Notes under the pieces: model-generated | Seen by the model: the letters and a program-made list of their open reading frames with translations, nothing else | The model's database searches: none | What the model was told of the DNA's origin: nothing | Position numbers and translations under genes: made by a program | NCBI GenBank assembly: GCA_028554645.1 | Contig: JAQOOI010000076.1 | Span: 1,302,001 to 1,366,000, forward strand | Direction: 5' to 3' | DNA from: Omphalotus guepiniiformis | Lineage: Eukaryota > Basidiomycota > Agaricomycetes > Agaricales > Omphalotaceae | DNA length: 64,000 bases | Part shown: positions 46,827 through 58,816 of the stretch, in pieces | Layout of the letters: each line of letters begins with the position of its first letter | How positions within the stretch are numbered: position 1 is the stretch's first letter

Positions 46827-49238
46827 ATGTCACAACCTATTCCTCACTTTCTCAGCCCAGCTGATTCTACTGAGGATCTTCATGAGAAGCCGGAGTCTGC
46901 TATTTTGGACGACGAAGACGTTGGTCCTGACTTCGAGTATGAAGAATACTTACAACTGAAGGTAAGCAATTCTCAAACTTGTCGGAAAACCCTCTGAACT
47001 CTGAATCTTTGTTAGGTTTACTATGACAAGAACGAAGGCGAACATCGTCGTTTAATCAGAAAGCGTGCGTCTGTAGCATGGTAAAGCATGTCCGAGTTGT
47101 GTCTCATCGGTGCTTGTATAGTTGATCTGCGTCTTCTTCCCATCCTTTCCCTCCTTTACTTGCTTTGCTCTCTGGACAGTGAGTCTCTCCTTTGTTGCGA
47201 TCTCTTTATTTAGCTCAGACCCCTATTAGAGGCTAATGCTGGGAACGCGAAGCTCTTTGGGTTTCTCGAAGAGTGCGTGGTCCTTCTCGTATGATCTACT
47301 TCAAAACTCATTATCTGCCAGTGTACCCATGACAGGGACACAGTTCAATCTCGCCCTCACATATTTTTTCTTCACGTACGGTGCCTCTGAACTGTCAGTG
47401 TCTCATGTGATCCTTCGTAAATTCCCCACACTAACGGTTACCACACGGCTTGATAGCCCTTCGAACATCATGCTGCGACGGCTCGGACCGCGAATTTGGT
47501 GAACACATACTAGCTTCAAGTCCGTACCTACGACCTTTCCTTACATTGACCAATTCTCGGTTCAGGTTCCCTGTTATCATCTGCACATGGGGGCTCATCA
47601 CCACTTGCACTTCGGTGATACAGAACTACGGCTCGTTTATTGCCATCCGTCTGACTTTGGGCGCTGCGTACGTACGACCGTCACTCTATACCTGGGCGTG
47701 CTATCATTGACTTTGTTACGCTGCCGAAGCTGGGATGTACCCAGGAGCCTATTTCATACTCTCGTGTTGGTACCTTCCTAACGAGCTACAGACGCGGATG
47801 GGTATATTCTATGGTGCCAACACATTGGCCGGTGCTTTTGGAGTATGTTTTAACGTTACGTATATCGTTTCCCCAGCTCATGGCCAGGCACTAGGGCGTC
47901 CTGGCTTACGGTGTGGGCGATCTCGACTATCATCGCGGTTGGAGGGCATGGAGATGGTTGTTCCTGATTGGTATGTAACTGTTATTTATTAAATTCTTTT
48001 TTTGGAAAACTACATGCTCAGCTTTTCTACAGAGGGCTGTATCACTATACTAGCCGGTTTCTTAACGATGTTTATCCTTCCTGATTTCCCTTATGCCTTC
48101 AAACAATCTTGGCTAGGTGGAAGGGAGTTACGTTATATCACCTTGCGCGCCAGGTATCATGCAGGGAAGAATCCGCCTAGCCTTGAGTTCAAATGGAAAG
48201 ACGTACATGCCGCTCTGAAGGATTGGAAGACTTATACGATCATGATGATGTTCTGGTGGGGAGGCTCAGTATTCTTCTCTCTATCCTACTCAACGTCTCA
48301 GTACTTATGACGAGGCTCAATAATGCAGCTCAGTACCCACATATTCATTGTCGTATACGCTACCTACCATGGTCAAGAATCTGGGATATACTGCTATCAA
48401 GGCACAAGCACTCACCACTCCTCCCTATGTATGTACACGATTCTGTTTTGAGCGATGATTTCTGAGTGCTGTCGTTTACAGGTTTTCGCAACAATCGTAT
48501 GCATCGCCGTCGCATACTACTCGGATAAGTACCAGTCTCGGATGAAGGCAATAATGTTCAGTTACACTATGGGTCTTTGGTATGCTTTATCACTCGTTGT
48601 ATATTTTCCACATCTCATGAATTCGAATTCTTTGAAGCGGTATAATCATACTGATGGTGACGGTCCATTACCCCAATCTGTATGGTGTTAGTTATTTCGC
48701 CATCTTCCTCGCCGCCGCCGGGTACTCTGCTCAAGCACCTGGTATCGGTGCATGGATATCTAACAATATCGTCTCTCCCACCAAGTACGCTTCCCGTTCC
48801 ACGATGATTCATACACATCTTACACTCTCTTTTAGACGGGCCGCTGCGATAGGGTTCATGATGGCCTGGGGCTCCATTGGTGGCGGTTCCATCGGTTCCA
48901 ATATCTACATTGCATCTCAAGTTGGTTTTCCCTTTCTTAGAACCGCTCCTTGGTTGACCTCTTCGTTTTATAGGAGCCGACATATCCTCTCGGATTCGGC
49001 TTCTCAATCGGCGCGACTGTTCTTGGCGCAATGGTTCCCTGTATGATAAACTGGTATCTGCTACGCCGAGAGAATCTCCGTAGGGACAAGCTGGATATAA
49101 AAGCTCTTCAAGAGAAGTATACAGATGATGAACTTGCTGCTATGGGAGAGTATTCGCCTTTGTTCAGGTGCGCTTCACTTTTCTCTCGATGCGTCACATC
49201 GGGTTGCTAACTGGTTCTGTGGTAGGTATACACTATGA
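46827..49238 (+). CDS. MFS transporter, DAL5 anion:cation symporter family
   Basis: The ATG at 46827 starts MSQPIPHFLSPADSTEDLHE, an acidic cytosolic N-terminus. The family signature VDLRLLPILSLLYLLCSLDK-ANAGNAKLFG spans an intron. Exons then join as FTYGASELPSNIMLRRLGPR, FPVIICTWGLITTCTSVIQN, AEAGMYPGAYFILSCWYLPN, FLIEGCITILAGFLTMFILP, MMFWWGGSVFFSLSYS, SYFAIFLAAAGYSAQAPGIG, RAAAIGFMMAWGSIGGGSIG and GFGFSIGATVLGAMVPCMIN. The tail ends EYSPLFRYTL at the TGA at 49236-49238. Around ten introns; joins I tested keep the frame, so the gene appears intact. DAL5-family members carry allantoate, vitamins, cysteine (Yct1) or sulfonates (Soa1). With a TauD-type enzyme beside it, an organosulfur or sulfonate substrate is the best guess. 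Confidence 0.85.
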
Positions 49239-49605
49239 CCACAGAATGGGGAGCTTTATGTACATACTTTATATAGGTGGATTTGGGTATATATGGAATG
49301 TTGTATCAGGTTCCATAAGACTAGGTGTTTGAGATTCATGCAGAAAGTGCGGCATCCATGCTTGAGGAAGACCCGTTAATTCTTACAAAATACAGCAACA
49401 GTCATAGCACAAAGTTCCAGACACTGGTATATACTCGAACATCTAGTCCTCCCAAACACAGATGTTTATGTCACATTTGACATGTTCATATGATTGACAC
49501 CATCACTAGGCAGAGACGGTGTAGAGCTTCCGCTTAAAAGCCATTCAAACCCTACGATACAACATCCTCGTCAACTTGCGCATCATTTGAGGAAAGAATG
49601 AAAAA
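49239..49605. other. Intergenic between convergent genes, no gene seen
   Basis: This 367 bp is the 3'-3' gap between the transporter and the Zn2Cys6 regulator. No supported feature is seen. Confidence 0.5.
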
Positions 49606-52396
49606 TCACAAACCGGGAAATTGCCCATCTTCCACGACCAGCGCAAACATATCTGCAACACCCACCCCAGTTCCCGAGGCTTCCATCCCATTAGCCGCTC
49701 CTACACCTTGTGTCCTCTCCAAGTCCTCAACAATTCTACCTTCATTCGAACCCGCAATTCGAGCTTGCATTAATGCTTGTTGAGTATTTCTCACAATTGC
49801 CCTGTAATGCATGGCAGGTGGATGTGAGGCTGCGCTGTCAAAGATGTCCGCTGCTAGCTGAATTAAATGAAAGAGCTCAGAGGTTTTGCGAAGCGGAAGT
49901 TTGCCGGTCCCGCTCTTTGTAGAGGGTGAATCGTGCGGGAGACCGCGAGACAGAGAAATCTGTGCAGGCACAGGCCCATGCAGCCCAGAATAAGACATAT
50001 GAGAAGAAAGATTCGATTGTGAGTGCAATATTGGGGCTGAACGCGGTAAGACGATGCTAAGGTCATCTATACAGTATAGAGTTCAGGATTAAGCACTCTT
50101 CCAGCAATGGGCAAGAAAAAAAACGTACCATTGATAACACCTCTATCATATGCCATTGCAAGGAAAACCACCGCAAACGCATGCGTTACCCAATATGCAT
50201 CAATGGTATACCTGAACGACGTCACTGCCCCCGAATCGACGACCAGCGAAGCCATGTGTGGGTGTGCGCTAGATTGGGAAACACTTCCATGGTTTGCAGT
50301 AAAAGAGTAGAGCATAGAAGACGCTGCATCCACTGCTGCACTCAGCGTTGTCGTGCAAGGTGTCTGGAACTCATCCGAGTCATTTCCTAGGAAACCGGGG
50401 CCTAACGACACGACGTTCAAGGCGAGACGATACCACTGAAATGAGATTGGGTGAGCGAGATTTTGCATCGCCGAACGGAATATCTGGGGGTTGAAGACTT
50501 ACACGAAGGGCAGTGAAAGGCATCTGAGTATTATGATGCTCAAAGTTAGCATTACCTTATGTTCAGATGTAATGGTCAGTATATGAGAAGAATTCTTGAA
50601 ATCCTAAATTCAACTCACATAGCACGGTAATCCATATTCTACCAGCGTTTTGTTATCTTTAGGGATGATCATAAAGAGAATGGGAGAAACTTACGACTCC
50701 CACTCATTCAGCTCCCTATTAGCTTTCTGCAGTGAAACACTATCTAGCACCCTTAACGATGCGTCTCCAGCGAATCTCGCCGCCCGATGTATCACCGCTA
50801 CCAATTCGCACAGGCCGGCGACCTTGAGATCTGAACGTTCCGCACGAGGATTGGATGCGAAGGCTCTTGCGACGTGCGCAGCAGGTGCAGGGTCCAGTGT
50901 AGCGGGCAAGCGTGCTGTCACCGTTAGGCTGAGAATAGATGAACCTTATTCAGTTGTGTTGAGCGAAAAAGACGATGAACAGATTCTTACTGGTGATCAA
51001 TAGACAACAAGCACATCCAAACCCTCATCTTCTTCATCTCCTCATCCTCGACTTCATTAGTATTGAACGGTGCTTCTACGGCGCGATGTAAACCAAGATA
51101 CGTAGCTAGACGTATGGCAAGTCCAATTACGGACCACGCAGAGGTGTCGCTGAACCGCGGACGAGGTGGTGCACTAGCATCCCACGAGGACGAGGGGGAG
51201 GTGGCGGAAGAGGAAGGTGATACGTCTAGAGGCATCCACTGGACATAGAGAAGAAGAGCTTGGACTGCTTCGACGGACATATCTGCCGCTGTGGGCCGTA
51301 GTAAAAGCGCGGTTAAAGATTGGTCCAAGAGTTCGACGATCTCGGCGTAGCGAGGATGCAACCAACTTGAATAATACCTTGTCTGAGTATACAATGCAGG
51401 GTTACGGGAGGAAAGACTTACGACTCTGAGCTCCAGAATCGAGCACCAATGGAACATATTGTGGTAAACAGTAGGGTGCTGACACTATGCACCAGCGTAG
51501 CGTCTCGTTGAGTACGACAACAAAGAAGGGGCGCGAAGGAATGACAGTGTTTGAAAAATCTTGCAAGTAGAAAGTAATGGTATTCGTCAACCTCGTAGAG
51601 CAGGAGAAGGGATAGTGAACTCACATATCAAACAATGTCTGAGCTTCTTCTAGGTGCAGTACTCCTCTTATTACTGGGTCATATGTAGACCGACTACCAT
51701 TGCGCAATGTCTTGAACTGAGCAGGTGGACGCGAGGGGCCCTGTAAATCTGGCAGATTTTCCAGGTCACGCGTAGGTTTAGAAGAAGAACAATCCTCCGA
51801 GCTATCGGACATCGATGCAAGTGTACGGAGAGTAGCAATTGGAGCGCCAAGAGTAACTCCATCCATGCTAAATCGCTTTTTCGGAGGTTCAGTCACTTCA
51901 AAAGGAGATGACGGAGAATTCGGGCTGCACTCGAAATACGAAATCTTTAGAATCATTGCACAAATCCAACTGAGGTGTAAAAACTTGTATGTACCTGATC
52001 GATCGTCCGTCGCAGGATCCAGCTTGAGGTGACGAACCATTGATTCCAAGCGCACGCTCTAAAGCTTCCAAACGCGCTTTATGTTCTGCGATTCTAGTAA
52101 TAAGAAAAATCAGTCTGCCAAGCGGAGAATTGTCGAGAAAAGTTATCCACACACTCTGTCTGTAGACGTTCCACGACCTTTGCTGTCGATGAATGTGGAT
52201 TATAAGGCGGGTAAGGCAGCCCATGACCGAACTTTTCACTCTCAAAAGAACACACTTTGCCTGCGACTTGACATCGGTGGCATGGTCCAGAAGAATGTTC
52301 AGATTCCCCATGACATCGCTGCTTTCTCGCTCTACACTGCAGGCAAGCACGACTAGTCCGTCGAATCCTACTTCCTTGGTCGATATCGTTTAACAT
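49606..52396 (-). CDS. Zn2Cys6 (Gal4-type) transcription factor
   Basis: The ATG at 52396 starts MLNDIDQGSRIRRTSR, directly followed by the binuclear zinc cluster ACLQCRARKQRC and GPCHRCQVAGKVC, giving all six cysteines (C-x2-C-x6-C ... C-x2-C-x6-C). A short coiled-coil dimerisation element (ARLEALERALGIN) follows. The middle region is the fungal-specific regulatory domain, recognisable from HPRYAEIVELLDQSLTALLL, AVQALLLYVQWMPLDVS, SAWSVIGLAIRLATYLGLHR and MKKMRVWMCLLSIDHQ. A disordered stretch and a Gly-rich end (GTGVGVADMFALVVEDGQF) close it. Six or more introns. It is convergent with the DAL5-family transporter and is the natural candidate to bind the CGG-N9-CCG sites between transporter and dioxygenase. 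Confidence 0.9.
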
Positions 52397-52791
52397 TCGT
52401 CCTGAGTTGAATGACCTACTATCGGAGACGAATTAAGGGACTATTAGCCGCGTAGCCGGTGAAAGTGAAACCTCGCCACACACAGTAGGATGAGCAGAAT
52501 GCGTCGTAGCCGCAGGTAGCAACTTCAGAGGTCGGCTTCAAGTTCGGCGGCCCCCCATACTAGTCCCACCGGCATCGGACAGGATAAGTAAGAGATAAGG
52601 TCAGCACACTTTTGAAAGAATTCAACCATCTTGAACGGTGATTTATCTTTGCCGTGATTCGCTCTGATTCGCTACAGACATGTTGTCTGTGGACGCGGGG
52701 CCCGGGTAACCCCAATATCACTATTTGTACGTATTTGTGGTACAGTTCCTGAATTCACGGCCCGCTGCACCCGGCATACATCCTCTTGCAT
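52397..52791. other. Divergent promoter region, no gene seen
   Basis: This 395 bp lies between the divergent starts of the Zn2Cys6 regulator and a mitochondrial-targeted protein. It contains scattered CGG triplets (for example CGG-N9-CGG around 52534-52548) but no inverted CGG-N9-CCG site like those by the dioxygenase. Confidence 0.4.
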
Positions 52792-54222
52792 ATGTTGTCC
52801 CAAATTTCTCGACGAGTCGGGCGCGAATGCTGGAGTAAAAAGTCGTCTCTTAGGCATATAGGCGCACCGCTTAGGAATGTCCGACCGAACTTGGAGTGGA
52901 AACGCGAGTTGTCATCTCTGCGGTCAACAATTTCTTCGTACACGCCACGACGGTCTGGGTGAGTTTTCGTGACTCTGAAGGCTTTCGGTTTTAGGTTTTA
53001 ACACGCGCTTTGCAGAACCTTGGCTCGGTTTAACTCTACCGCGCCTGCACCGTCTGAGAAGGAGACGAATGAACAGTGGCAGGAAGGCATAGCGGTTGAT
53101 GCAACGGACTATCGCCCAACCTACATAGTGAGTTTCAACTCTCATTTTCGTATCCTACGCGCCACGCAATTGACTCCTTTCCTCTAACAGGGCGACGCTG
53201 AAGCCGCTGCAATTGTCTCCAGAGCTAAAGAAGCCTGGCCCTGTCCCCCAGGTGACATACCAGAAGGCTGGAGCTGTGCATGGGAGAAATGGTCTCTACT
53301 ATTCACGCTTTATTGGTTCTCGCCATATTACCTGATGCTACCTCAAATCGAAATGCTGGTGAATATCACGTATGGTATACCAGGAGAAGCAAGGCCGATA
53401 ATGTACAACACGCCGAAGGAGGAAGGTAGCAAGGGGAAGGATTTCTTCTTTTTTACTATGGTCGAGGATGTTGACAAGGAGAAGAGGGAAGGGAGGGATA
53501 AGGAGAGAGAGTTCTACCTCTGCGACTGCTCCGCGATGGAATTGTACAAGATCGATGTGCCACGGCTGACGGAGTTGAAACTCGTTGAGATGCTCGGTGC
53601 GGATCCAACGCTCGAGGGGTCGAACTTGTCTATGCAAAAGCTCCAACCCTCTGAGGAAGGTCTAGATGCTATACGGAGGATTTTGACTCGCGATGAAACG
53701 GTTATACCTATCCTCGCAGAAAAGTTTTTGGATTATACACCTGAGCCTACGGAGGAATGGCAGGAGAGACCTGAGTTGGGTAAGGAAGGAGATGAGAATA
53801 AGACGGAGGACGAGCATTTGGAAGAGTTGAAGCGTCTGATGGGGGAGTTGGAGAGCAGGGCTCCGGAGCTCAAAGCGGCTAGTGAGGCTTGGGATAGGGG
53901 CTTCAAGAGCACTGATGTAGGGGAGGATAGCGAGAGTGGAAGCAAGAAAGAAGCGGAGATGCTGCAGTTGTTGGGCTCGGGATTTGAAAAAGAGCTTGAT
54001 GAGCTTGCGGAGTCCCTGCAGACTGCGGAGGAAGACCTGTCCAAACTGGAGACCAAGGCTAAGAACACGGATTCTCAGTCTCAGTCGGATGATCTGGGAG
54101 ACCTTGCTGATATCAATCTCAAAGAGCTTGGGTTAGAGAATGGTGGTAAATCTGAGCTGGAGGTTAAGGAGGTTGAAGAGGACCACATGAAGGTCAGTAT
54201 GCCATTCAAGGGAAAGGAATGA
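52792..54222 (+). CDS. Mitochondrial-targeted protein with acidic coiled coil
   Basis: The best start is the ATG at 52792, MLSQISRRVGRECWSKKSSL. It gives a long Arg/Ser-rich, acid-poor presequence through ISSYTPRRSG. A 57 nt intron (52959-53015) joins to TLARFNSTAPAPSEKETNEQ, a typical processing region. The alternative ATG at 52877 is out of frame after splicing. The next exon has VDATDYRPTYIGDAEAAAIV and CAWEKWSLLFTLYWFSPYYL, a possible membrane-associated helix, then IEMLVNITYGIPGEARPIMY. The final 200 residues are acidic helical repeats rich in Glu, Lys and Leu. I do not recognise the family. Location in the mitochondrion is a confident inference; function is not assigned. Confidence 0.68.
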
Positions 54223-54666
54223 GGCAGTTGTTGTGTTTCTTTCAAAAGTACTGAATGATAGTCTAATGTATCTACTAATACCTATTACCCATCTCAATAC
54301 TACAGTGCATATATCCTGCTCCCATCACTTTTGTTGGGCAGAGGCACGGGATCCGGATGTAAAATAATGGTGACTAAGCGATTTCTTTTTCTTTTTCCAA
54401 ACGACTTCAGAGTTGCAAAGTGGCCATTCTCTTGAATGCAATCCGTCCTGGGAACAGCCAGGGGTATTGCAAGGTTCCTTCGACCTGGAGGCAAGCCCCA
54501 TGTCTACTCTCAAGCACGACCTCCTTTGTTCCAAACTTTTTCTCCTTGGTGGGCGAAATGGGCTTACGGGTTATTAGCTTGCGACGCCTTCATGACGTGA
54601 ATCCTCCTTCTTTCGACTTCAGCTTTTCTCTTTCCCTCACACTTGTCAAATTCCAGCGGGTCAGCC

Positions 54667-55215
54667 ATGGAACTCACCTGGAAACATTGGTCGGAACCTA
54701 TCAAGGACGAGTCTTCAAAGGGAAAACAGGACGTACCTCTGCTCCCTGAAAATTACACCCTGCGTCCTGCTTGGCAGAGATTTGGTCTTTGTCTTGGGTT
54801 TTTCGTAGGCGGAGTTGGTGCTGCCTCGGCTTTGTTTATTGCACGCTTTCGTTTCACGAGAACACTGGACGTCTTCCCGCCTCTTGTTAAGAAAGCGCCT
54901 GTTCCAATTGATCGACAAGTCTTCATTCAGTCTGTGCATAATATGCGATCCAGAGGGATGGTGTTCCCTCTTGATCGTTGTACCTTGCACAAAGGACGAG
55001 ACGATAAGGAGCTCCTTTTGACAATCGAAGGGGAACGTGGACATTGGTATATGACCTTGGAGAAGCCTCTCATTAATGGGAAGGAGGAGAAAGCGTATGT
55101 TGCTCGGGATACGATTTTAAAGGCATGGAAAGGGGGTTGGGCGTCTGATGCATTGACCCAGCCTACTCCTCCTAGCCTCGATGGTCGCTGGAAAAACCGC
55201 CCTGTAACGCCTTAA
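54667..55215 (+). CDS. Small single-span membrane protein, unknown function
   Basis: A 182-residue single-exon frame opens at the ATG at 54667 (CAGCCATGGAACT context), MELTWKHWSEPIKDESSKGK. One hydrophobic helix (FGLCLGFFVGGVGAASALFI) lies at residues about 40-59, followed by a basic stretch and a soluble domain with SRGMVFPLDRCTLHKGRDDK, LLLTIEGERGHWYMTLEKP and a Pro-rich end. There is no signal peptide. The topology resembles organelle membrane assembly factors, but I do not recognise the family. The gene lies 445 bp after the mitochondrial-targeted protein, in the same direction. Confidence 0.65.
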   Translation: MELTWKHWSEPIKDESSKGKQDVPLLPENYTLRPAWQRFGLCLGFFVGGVGAASALFIARFRFTRTLDVFPPLVKKAPVPIDRQVFIQSVHNMRSRGMVFPLDRCTLHKGRDDKELLLTIEGERGHWYMTLEKPLINGKEEKAYVARDTILKAWKGGWASDALTQPTPPSLDGRWKNRPVTP

Positions 55216-55365
55216 AAGGTTCACTATACTGTAGTATTCAAATATTCTGCATAATGAACTAGTCATTAGTATTATAATTCGAATGATATTGCGCCGGTAC
55301 CGGCTTTCATCATGAGTTGAACGTTGACTCCTTACTCATGATCGCGTTTTCTTCATCCGTCTTCC

Positions 55366-56265
55366 ATGTCCACTTCGAGCCTTCAGGCCAGCCATCCTCG
55401 CTCTCAGAATCTCAAACGAATAGCAGACGATACGATAGAAGCAATAAAACGAGGCTCGTTTGAACTTAACAACGTAACATACGACTTGCGCGCTCCAGTT
55501 GATGCACTACGACGAAGCACAGAGTACTATGCTCCTAATTCATTACTTTCCACTTGGGCAAACCATGCTTTAAAGTCTTCTACAACGACTTCTACCACAG
55601 ATGTCTCAATACTTGAGATCTCAACCCTTGACGGGGCTAGATATCTTAATACCCAAACCTCTGAAAAGATCGGTATCTTGAATTTCGCTTCAGCCAAGAA
55701 ACCAGGCGGAGGGTTTCTCAGCGGCGCACAAGCCCAGGAAGAATCCATCGCACGATCCTCTACTCTGTATTATTCCCTCACCACTCGTACCGGTGACGAT
55801 TTCTACAAGCTACACAAGAAAGACCCCAATAACGGCTACTACTCTCATGCGATGATTTATTCCCCGGCTGTGACGATATTTCGCGACGACGTAGGGGCTT
55901 GGGTGAAACCTCTGATAGCAGACGTGCTCACCAGCCCCGCCGTGAATGCTGGAGACGTTCGAAGGCGTCTCAGTTGGGCGACACCATCTGCAGCTCTGGA
56001 AAAGAAGATAGAGGCTGAGATGAGAGAGAGGATGGGAAGGATCTTATATCTTTTCAAGAGCAAAGGGGTGAAATGTCTCGTCTTGGGCAGCTTTGGAACG
56101 GGTGTATTCAAGAATAATATTGATGTGGTTGCGCGGTTGTGGGCAGAGTTGTTGACCGTTCGCGGTGCACCATTCGAGGGGACCTTCGATCGTATTCTCT
56201 TTGCCATTCTTGGCAAGAACACCATAACTCAATTCGAAAAGACATTTCTCGCTTGCAATGCATAG
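55366..56265 (+). CDS. Bacterial-type poly(ADP-ribose) glycohydrolase
   Basis: Microbial-type PARG enzymes (macrodomain fold, DUF2263/TIGR02452 group) cleave ADP-ribose polymers. The single-exon 299-residue frame begins MSTSSLQASHPRSQNLKRIA at the ATG at 55366. The N-terminal helix has RIADDTIEAIKRGSF. ILNFASAKKPGGGFLSGAQA is followed directly by QEESIARSS, the GGG-x(6-8)-QEE catalytic signature with the key tandem Glu. Downstream are MIYSPAVTIFRDD and the second ligand loop CLVLGSFGTGVFKNN, where a Gly-x-Gly-x-F segment contacts diphosphate. The catalytic residues appear complete. No introns are needed, unlike nearly all neighbours. This could reflect a horizontal origin, though other short intronless genes occur here. 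Confidence 0.88.
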   Translation: MSTSSLQASHPRSQNLKRIADDTIEAIKRGSFELNNVTYDLRAPVDALRRSTEYYAPNSLLSTWANHALKSSTTTSTTDVSILEISTLDGARYLNTQTSEKIGILNFASAKKPGGGFLSGAQAQEESIARSSTLYYSLTTRTGDDFYKLHKKDPNNGYYSHAMIYSPAVTIFRDDVGAWVKPLIADVLTSPAVNAGDVRRRLSWATPSAALEKKIEAEMRERMGRILYLFKSKGVKCLVLGSFGTGVFKNNIDVVARLWAELLTVRGAPFEGTFDRILFAILGKNTITQFEKTFLACNA

Positions 56266-57077
56266 GTTGTGGTATTGATTTGGAGAGTTTTCTATTCGTA
56301 CGGTTTGGTTTATTCAATATTTAATTTGTACACTCATGCTGCATCTCAAGATATGATATATGAACTCTCGAGTCTGTGCTGCGATCGATTGGATCTGCGA
56401 TTATCCTCCGTCTTGACCTTCTAAAGTTTGAAAGCGGTAAACGAGTATCGATATCTATGTCGCCATCCTCGTCCTGATTTATCCAAACGAAGCGCAATCG
56501 ACGCGAGGCCTTCCCAAGCAGTGTAAATGCACTGCGAAAAGGCGTATGCATGTGCGTTTTAGTTCGTGGGATGCATTACACGAGGCTGCGGCACACCAAC
56601 GTGCCCATCCAGTCCTGTAGAGACCGCTTCAAAATCCATTGTTAGGACCTTCAAAAACGTCATGTGTACATTATGTATTGTAAGTAAATTGCCTTTACGT
56701 TTTCTTACCTTAGCACTTCAGGCGAGGGCGTGCCCCTATTGTCGCAGAGTCGAGAACAATGCTTATCGATTGTAGGCGTATGATACATGTACAATACATA
56801 CGTGTTTGCCTTTCACCTGCGGGTCCGCGTTTCGTACAGGTAATTCGTCTCCAAACTTTACTTGAGTTTCAAGGTTTACATGTTGCCCGCTAGGTCTTCA
56901 CGTAGCACATCGTGCATCTCATAAACTCGATCGCGTTTACGGGGTCATCTCACGCAGCTGCACGTTCTACACGTGTCGATGTCGATGTAGATATGAAGAC
57001 GCGATTCGCGGGGACGCTGATATCAATCATCTTCGTTTTCTTCGCTCCTCTCGAGCTCGTATACTCTTACTTTCACA
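56266..57077. other. Intergenic, upstream of the BTB array
   Basis: About 810 bp with no recognisable gene. Open frames in this stretch have no domain content, and the one ending at 57214 only runs into the first BTB exon in another frame. No tRNA is seen. Confidence 0.45.
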
Positions 57078-58105
57078 ATGAACGGGGTCGGAAGTCCCAA
57101 TGGTCTGCGACAAATGAAGAAAGGCAAATATTTCATCCAGGGCGGGGATGTTCATTTTGTGGTACGCTCGGTCTAACAGGTTTGAAGCTTCGTGTCGTTC
57201 ATCACTCTTGCTGAACTAGGTGGATGAATATCGCTATCGAGTTCATTCTTACTTTTTCGAACGGGAATCAAGCCGTTTCAAGGCTGAATTGTCCTATACT
57301 CCGGAAGGTGATCTTCAAGGCGCAGGGAGTTCGATGACAAATGCAATCATCTTGGATCAGGTTACACCATTTGAGTTTGAGAGCTTCTTGTGGGTGTTTT
57401 ACAACCCGTGAGCATTACATTTGTTTTGCATTCATTCGTGTCTCCTGATGCCCTTGACAGAAGGCTGTCGATATACGATGCGAGTCCCAATGAGTGGGCT
57501 GGCACACTTCGGTTGGCCCACATTTGGGACTTTCCGAATGTCAAGGCGCTCGCCATTGACCATCTCCAAAAGCTCGAGATCGACTTGGTCGACCGCATAT
57601 CATTATATCAGGAAACATGTGTCGGTGAAGACATACTCCTCCCTCTATATGTTAATTTGGCATCCCGAGACTATACCCTGACACATGAGGAGTCGGAGAC
57701 GCTTGGATTCCGCACTGCCATCGTTATCTTCCAAGCTCGAGAACGACTTCGGGCTACCGACGGGGGTCGCAGTCCCTTACCATCTTCGGTCGAAAAGGAG
57801 GACGCTCGGAAGATGCTTTCGGATCTCTTCGCTGCTCTCCCTGCACCCTCTTCACCACAACCACCGAAAGGGATAATCAAAGCAAACCATATCAATGGTA
57901 CAGCTTCACCAGGTAAAACGGTGATGTCCTAAGTATTTCTGCTGCTCTCCAGTAAACTGACTTGATGGCCTTGCTTTAGGAAGTTCGCGCGGGTGAAGCT
58001 CCATCTATACTATTAAATGGATTACGAATTGATACTGGGAGCGGGGGAAGTGCGGACTCGAAGCTTTCGGAGAATCCATCTCCACCTGGTGGCTGGCCCC
58101 CCTAA
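57078..58105 (+). CDS. BTB/POZ-domain protein, array member 1
   Basis: The ATG at 57078 starts MNGVGSPNGLRQMKKGKYFI. QGGDVHFVV spans the first intron, then DEYRYRVHSYFFERESSRFK gives the BTB core and FEFESFLWVFYNP its last helix. A second intron splits the Pro codon, followed by RLSIYDASPNEWAGTLRLAH, the helical BACK-like part and YQETCVGEDILLPLYVNLAS. The direct frame stops at 57932. A third intron, matching one in member 3, could extend the protein to ENPSPPGGWPP at the TAA at 58103-58105 if the acceptor GGAAG is used, or to GSSRG if TTTAG is used. BTB domains dimerise and may recruit Cul3 ligases. The specific role is unknown. Confidence 0.82.
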
Positions 58106-58816
58106 GAAGTGCTTGCGATGGGAACGTGGGGGTGAACATTATACTTTTCTGTTCTTGGACTAATATTGTACTGTATCTACGACCTTGTGTGTGTATATCT
58201 TGCTTGTAAGTATATATCTGCGTGCAGCGCTCTATAATCACTATTCTTGTATCTCTGCGATGCCGTGGTTCATAAGTCTTTATCGAGGCCGACCTCGAGG
58301 ATGCTAAGGCACTTTACACTAAGCGCTCAAGAATAAGGCGCGCGAAGCACCGAATTCTCACCGAACCTGCAACGAAAATTCCTTCAATTCACACCTGACC
58401 ATGGTCGACTCAATTGAATCTATCATCTTCTCAGGCCAATAACTCGCAAAATCCCAAATTCAGTGTATCGCAGTGCTGAATCCTGTGTCCAGTTCAGTCT
58501 AATCAGTGACAGGTATTCGCCCGCATTATTATTTATTCACGTCATCAGCGACTACTAACGTTTTTCTAGTACATAATCGCTGAGGGACACGTTCTCAACC
58601 GCCATCGCGCTGTGAGATTCTCAGAACCCGTCAAGGGAAAGCCTACGAAGCACGCTGGCAACTGGGAAAGGTTGCAACCAAGAATACAAGACAAGGTTTA
58701 CACGTGTAAACTACTTCTCATACTATGTTGGCTTTTGCCCTCTTCGGATTCGTTGATGAGTTACACTTACCCACTGAACCACCTTCAGTGTCCACAATCT
58801 CAAACGAAAATCATCG
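58106..58816. other. Intergenic between BTB members 1 and 2
   Basis: About 710 bp with no recognisable gene. Open frames such as the one around 58612-58872 have no domain content. It may hold promoter sequence of member 2. Confidence 0.45.

Noticed and set aside
52877..52958. ATG at 52877 as start of the mitochondrial-targeted gene
   Set aside because: Its frame does not continue into the next coding exon after the supported intron; the ATG at 52792 does and gives a good presequence.
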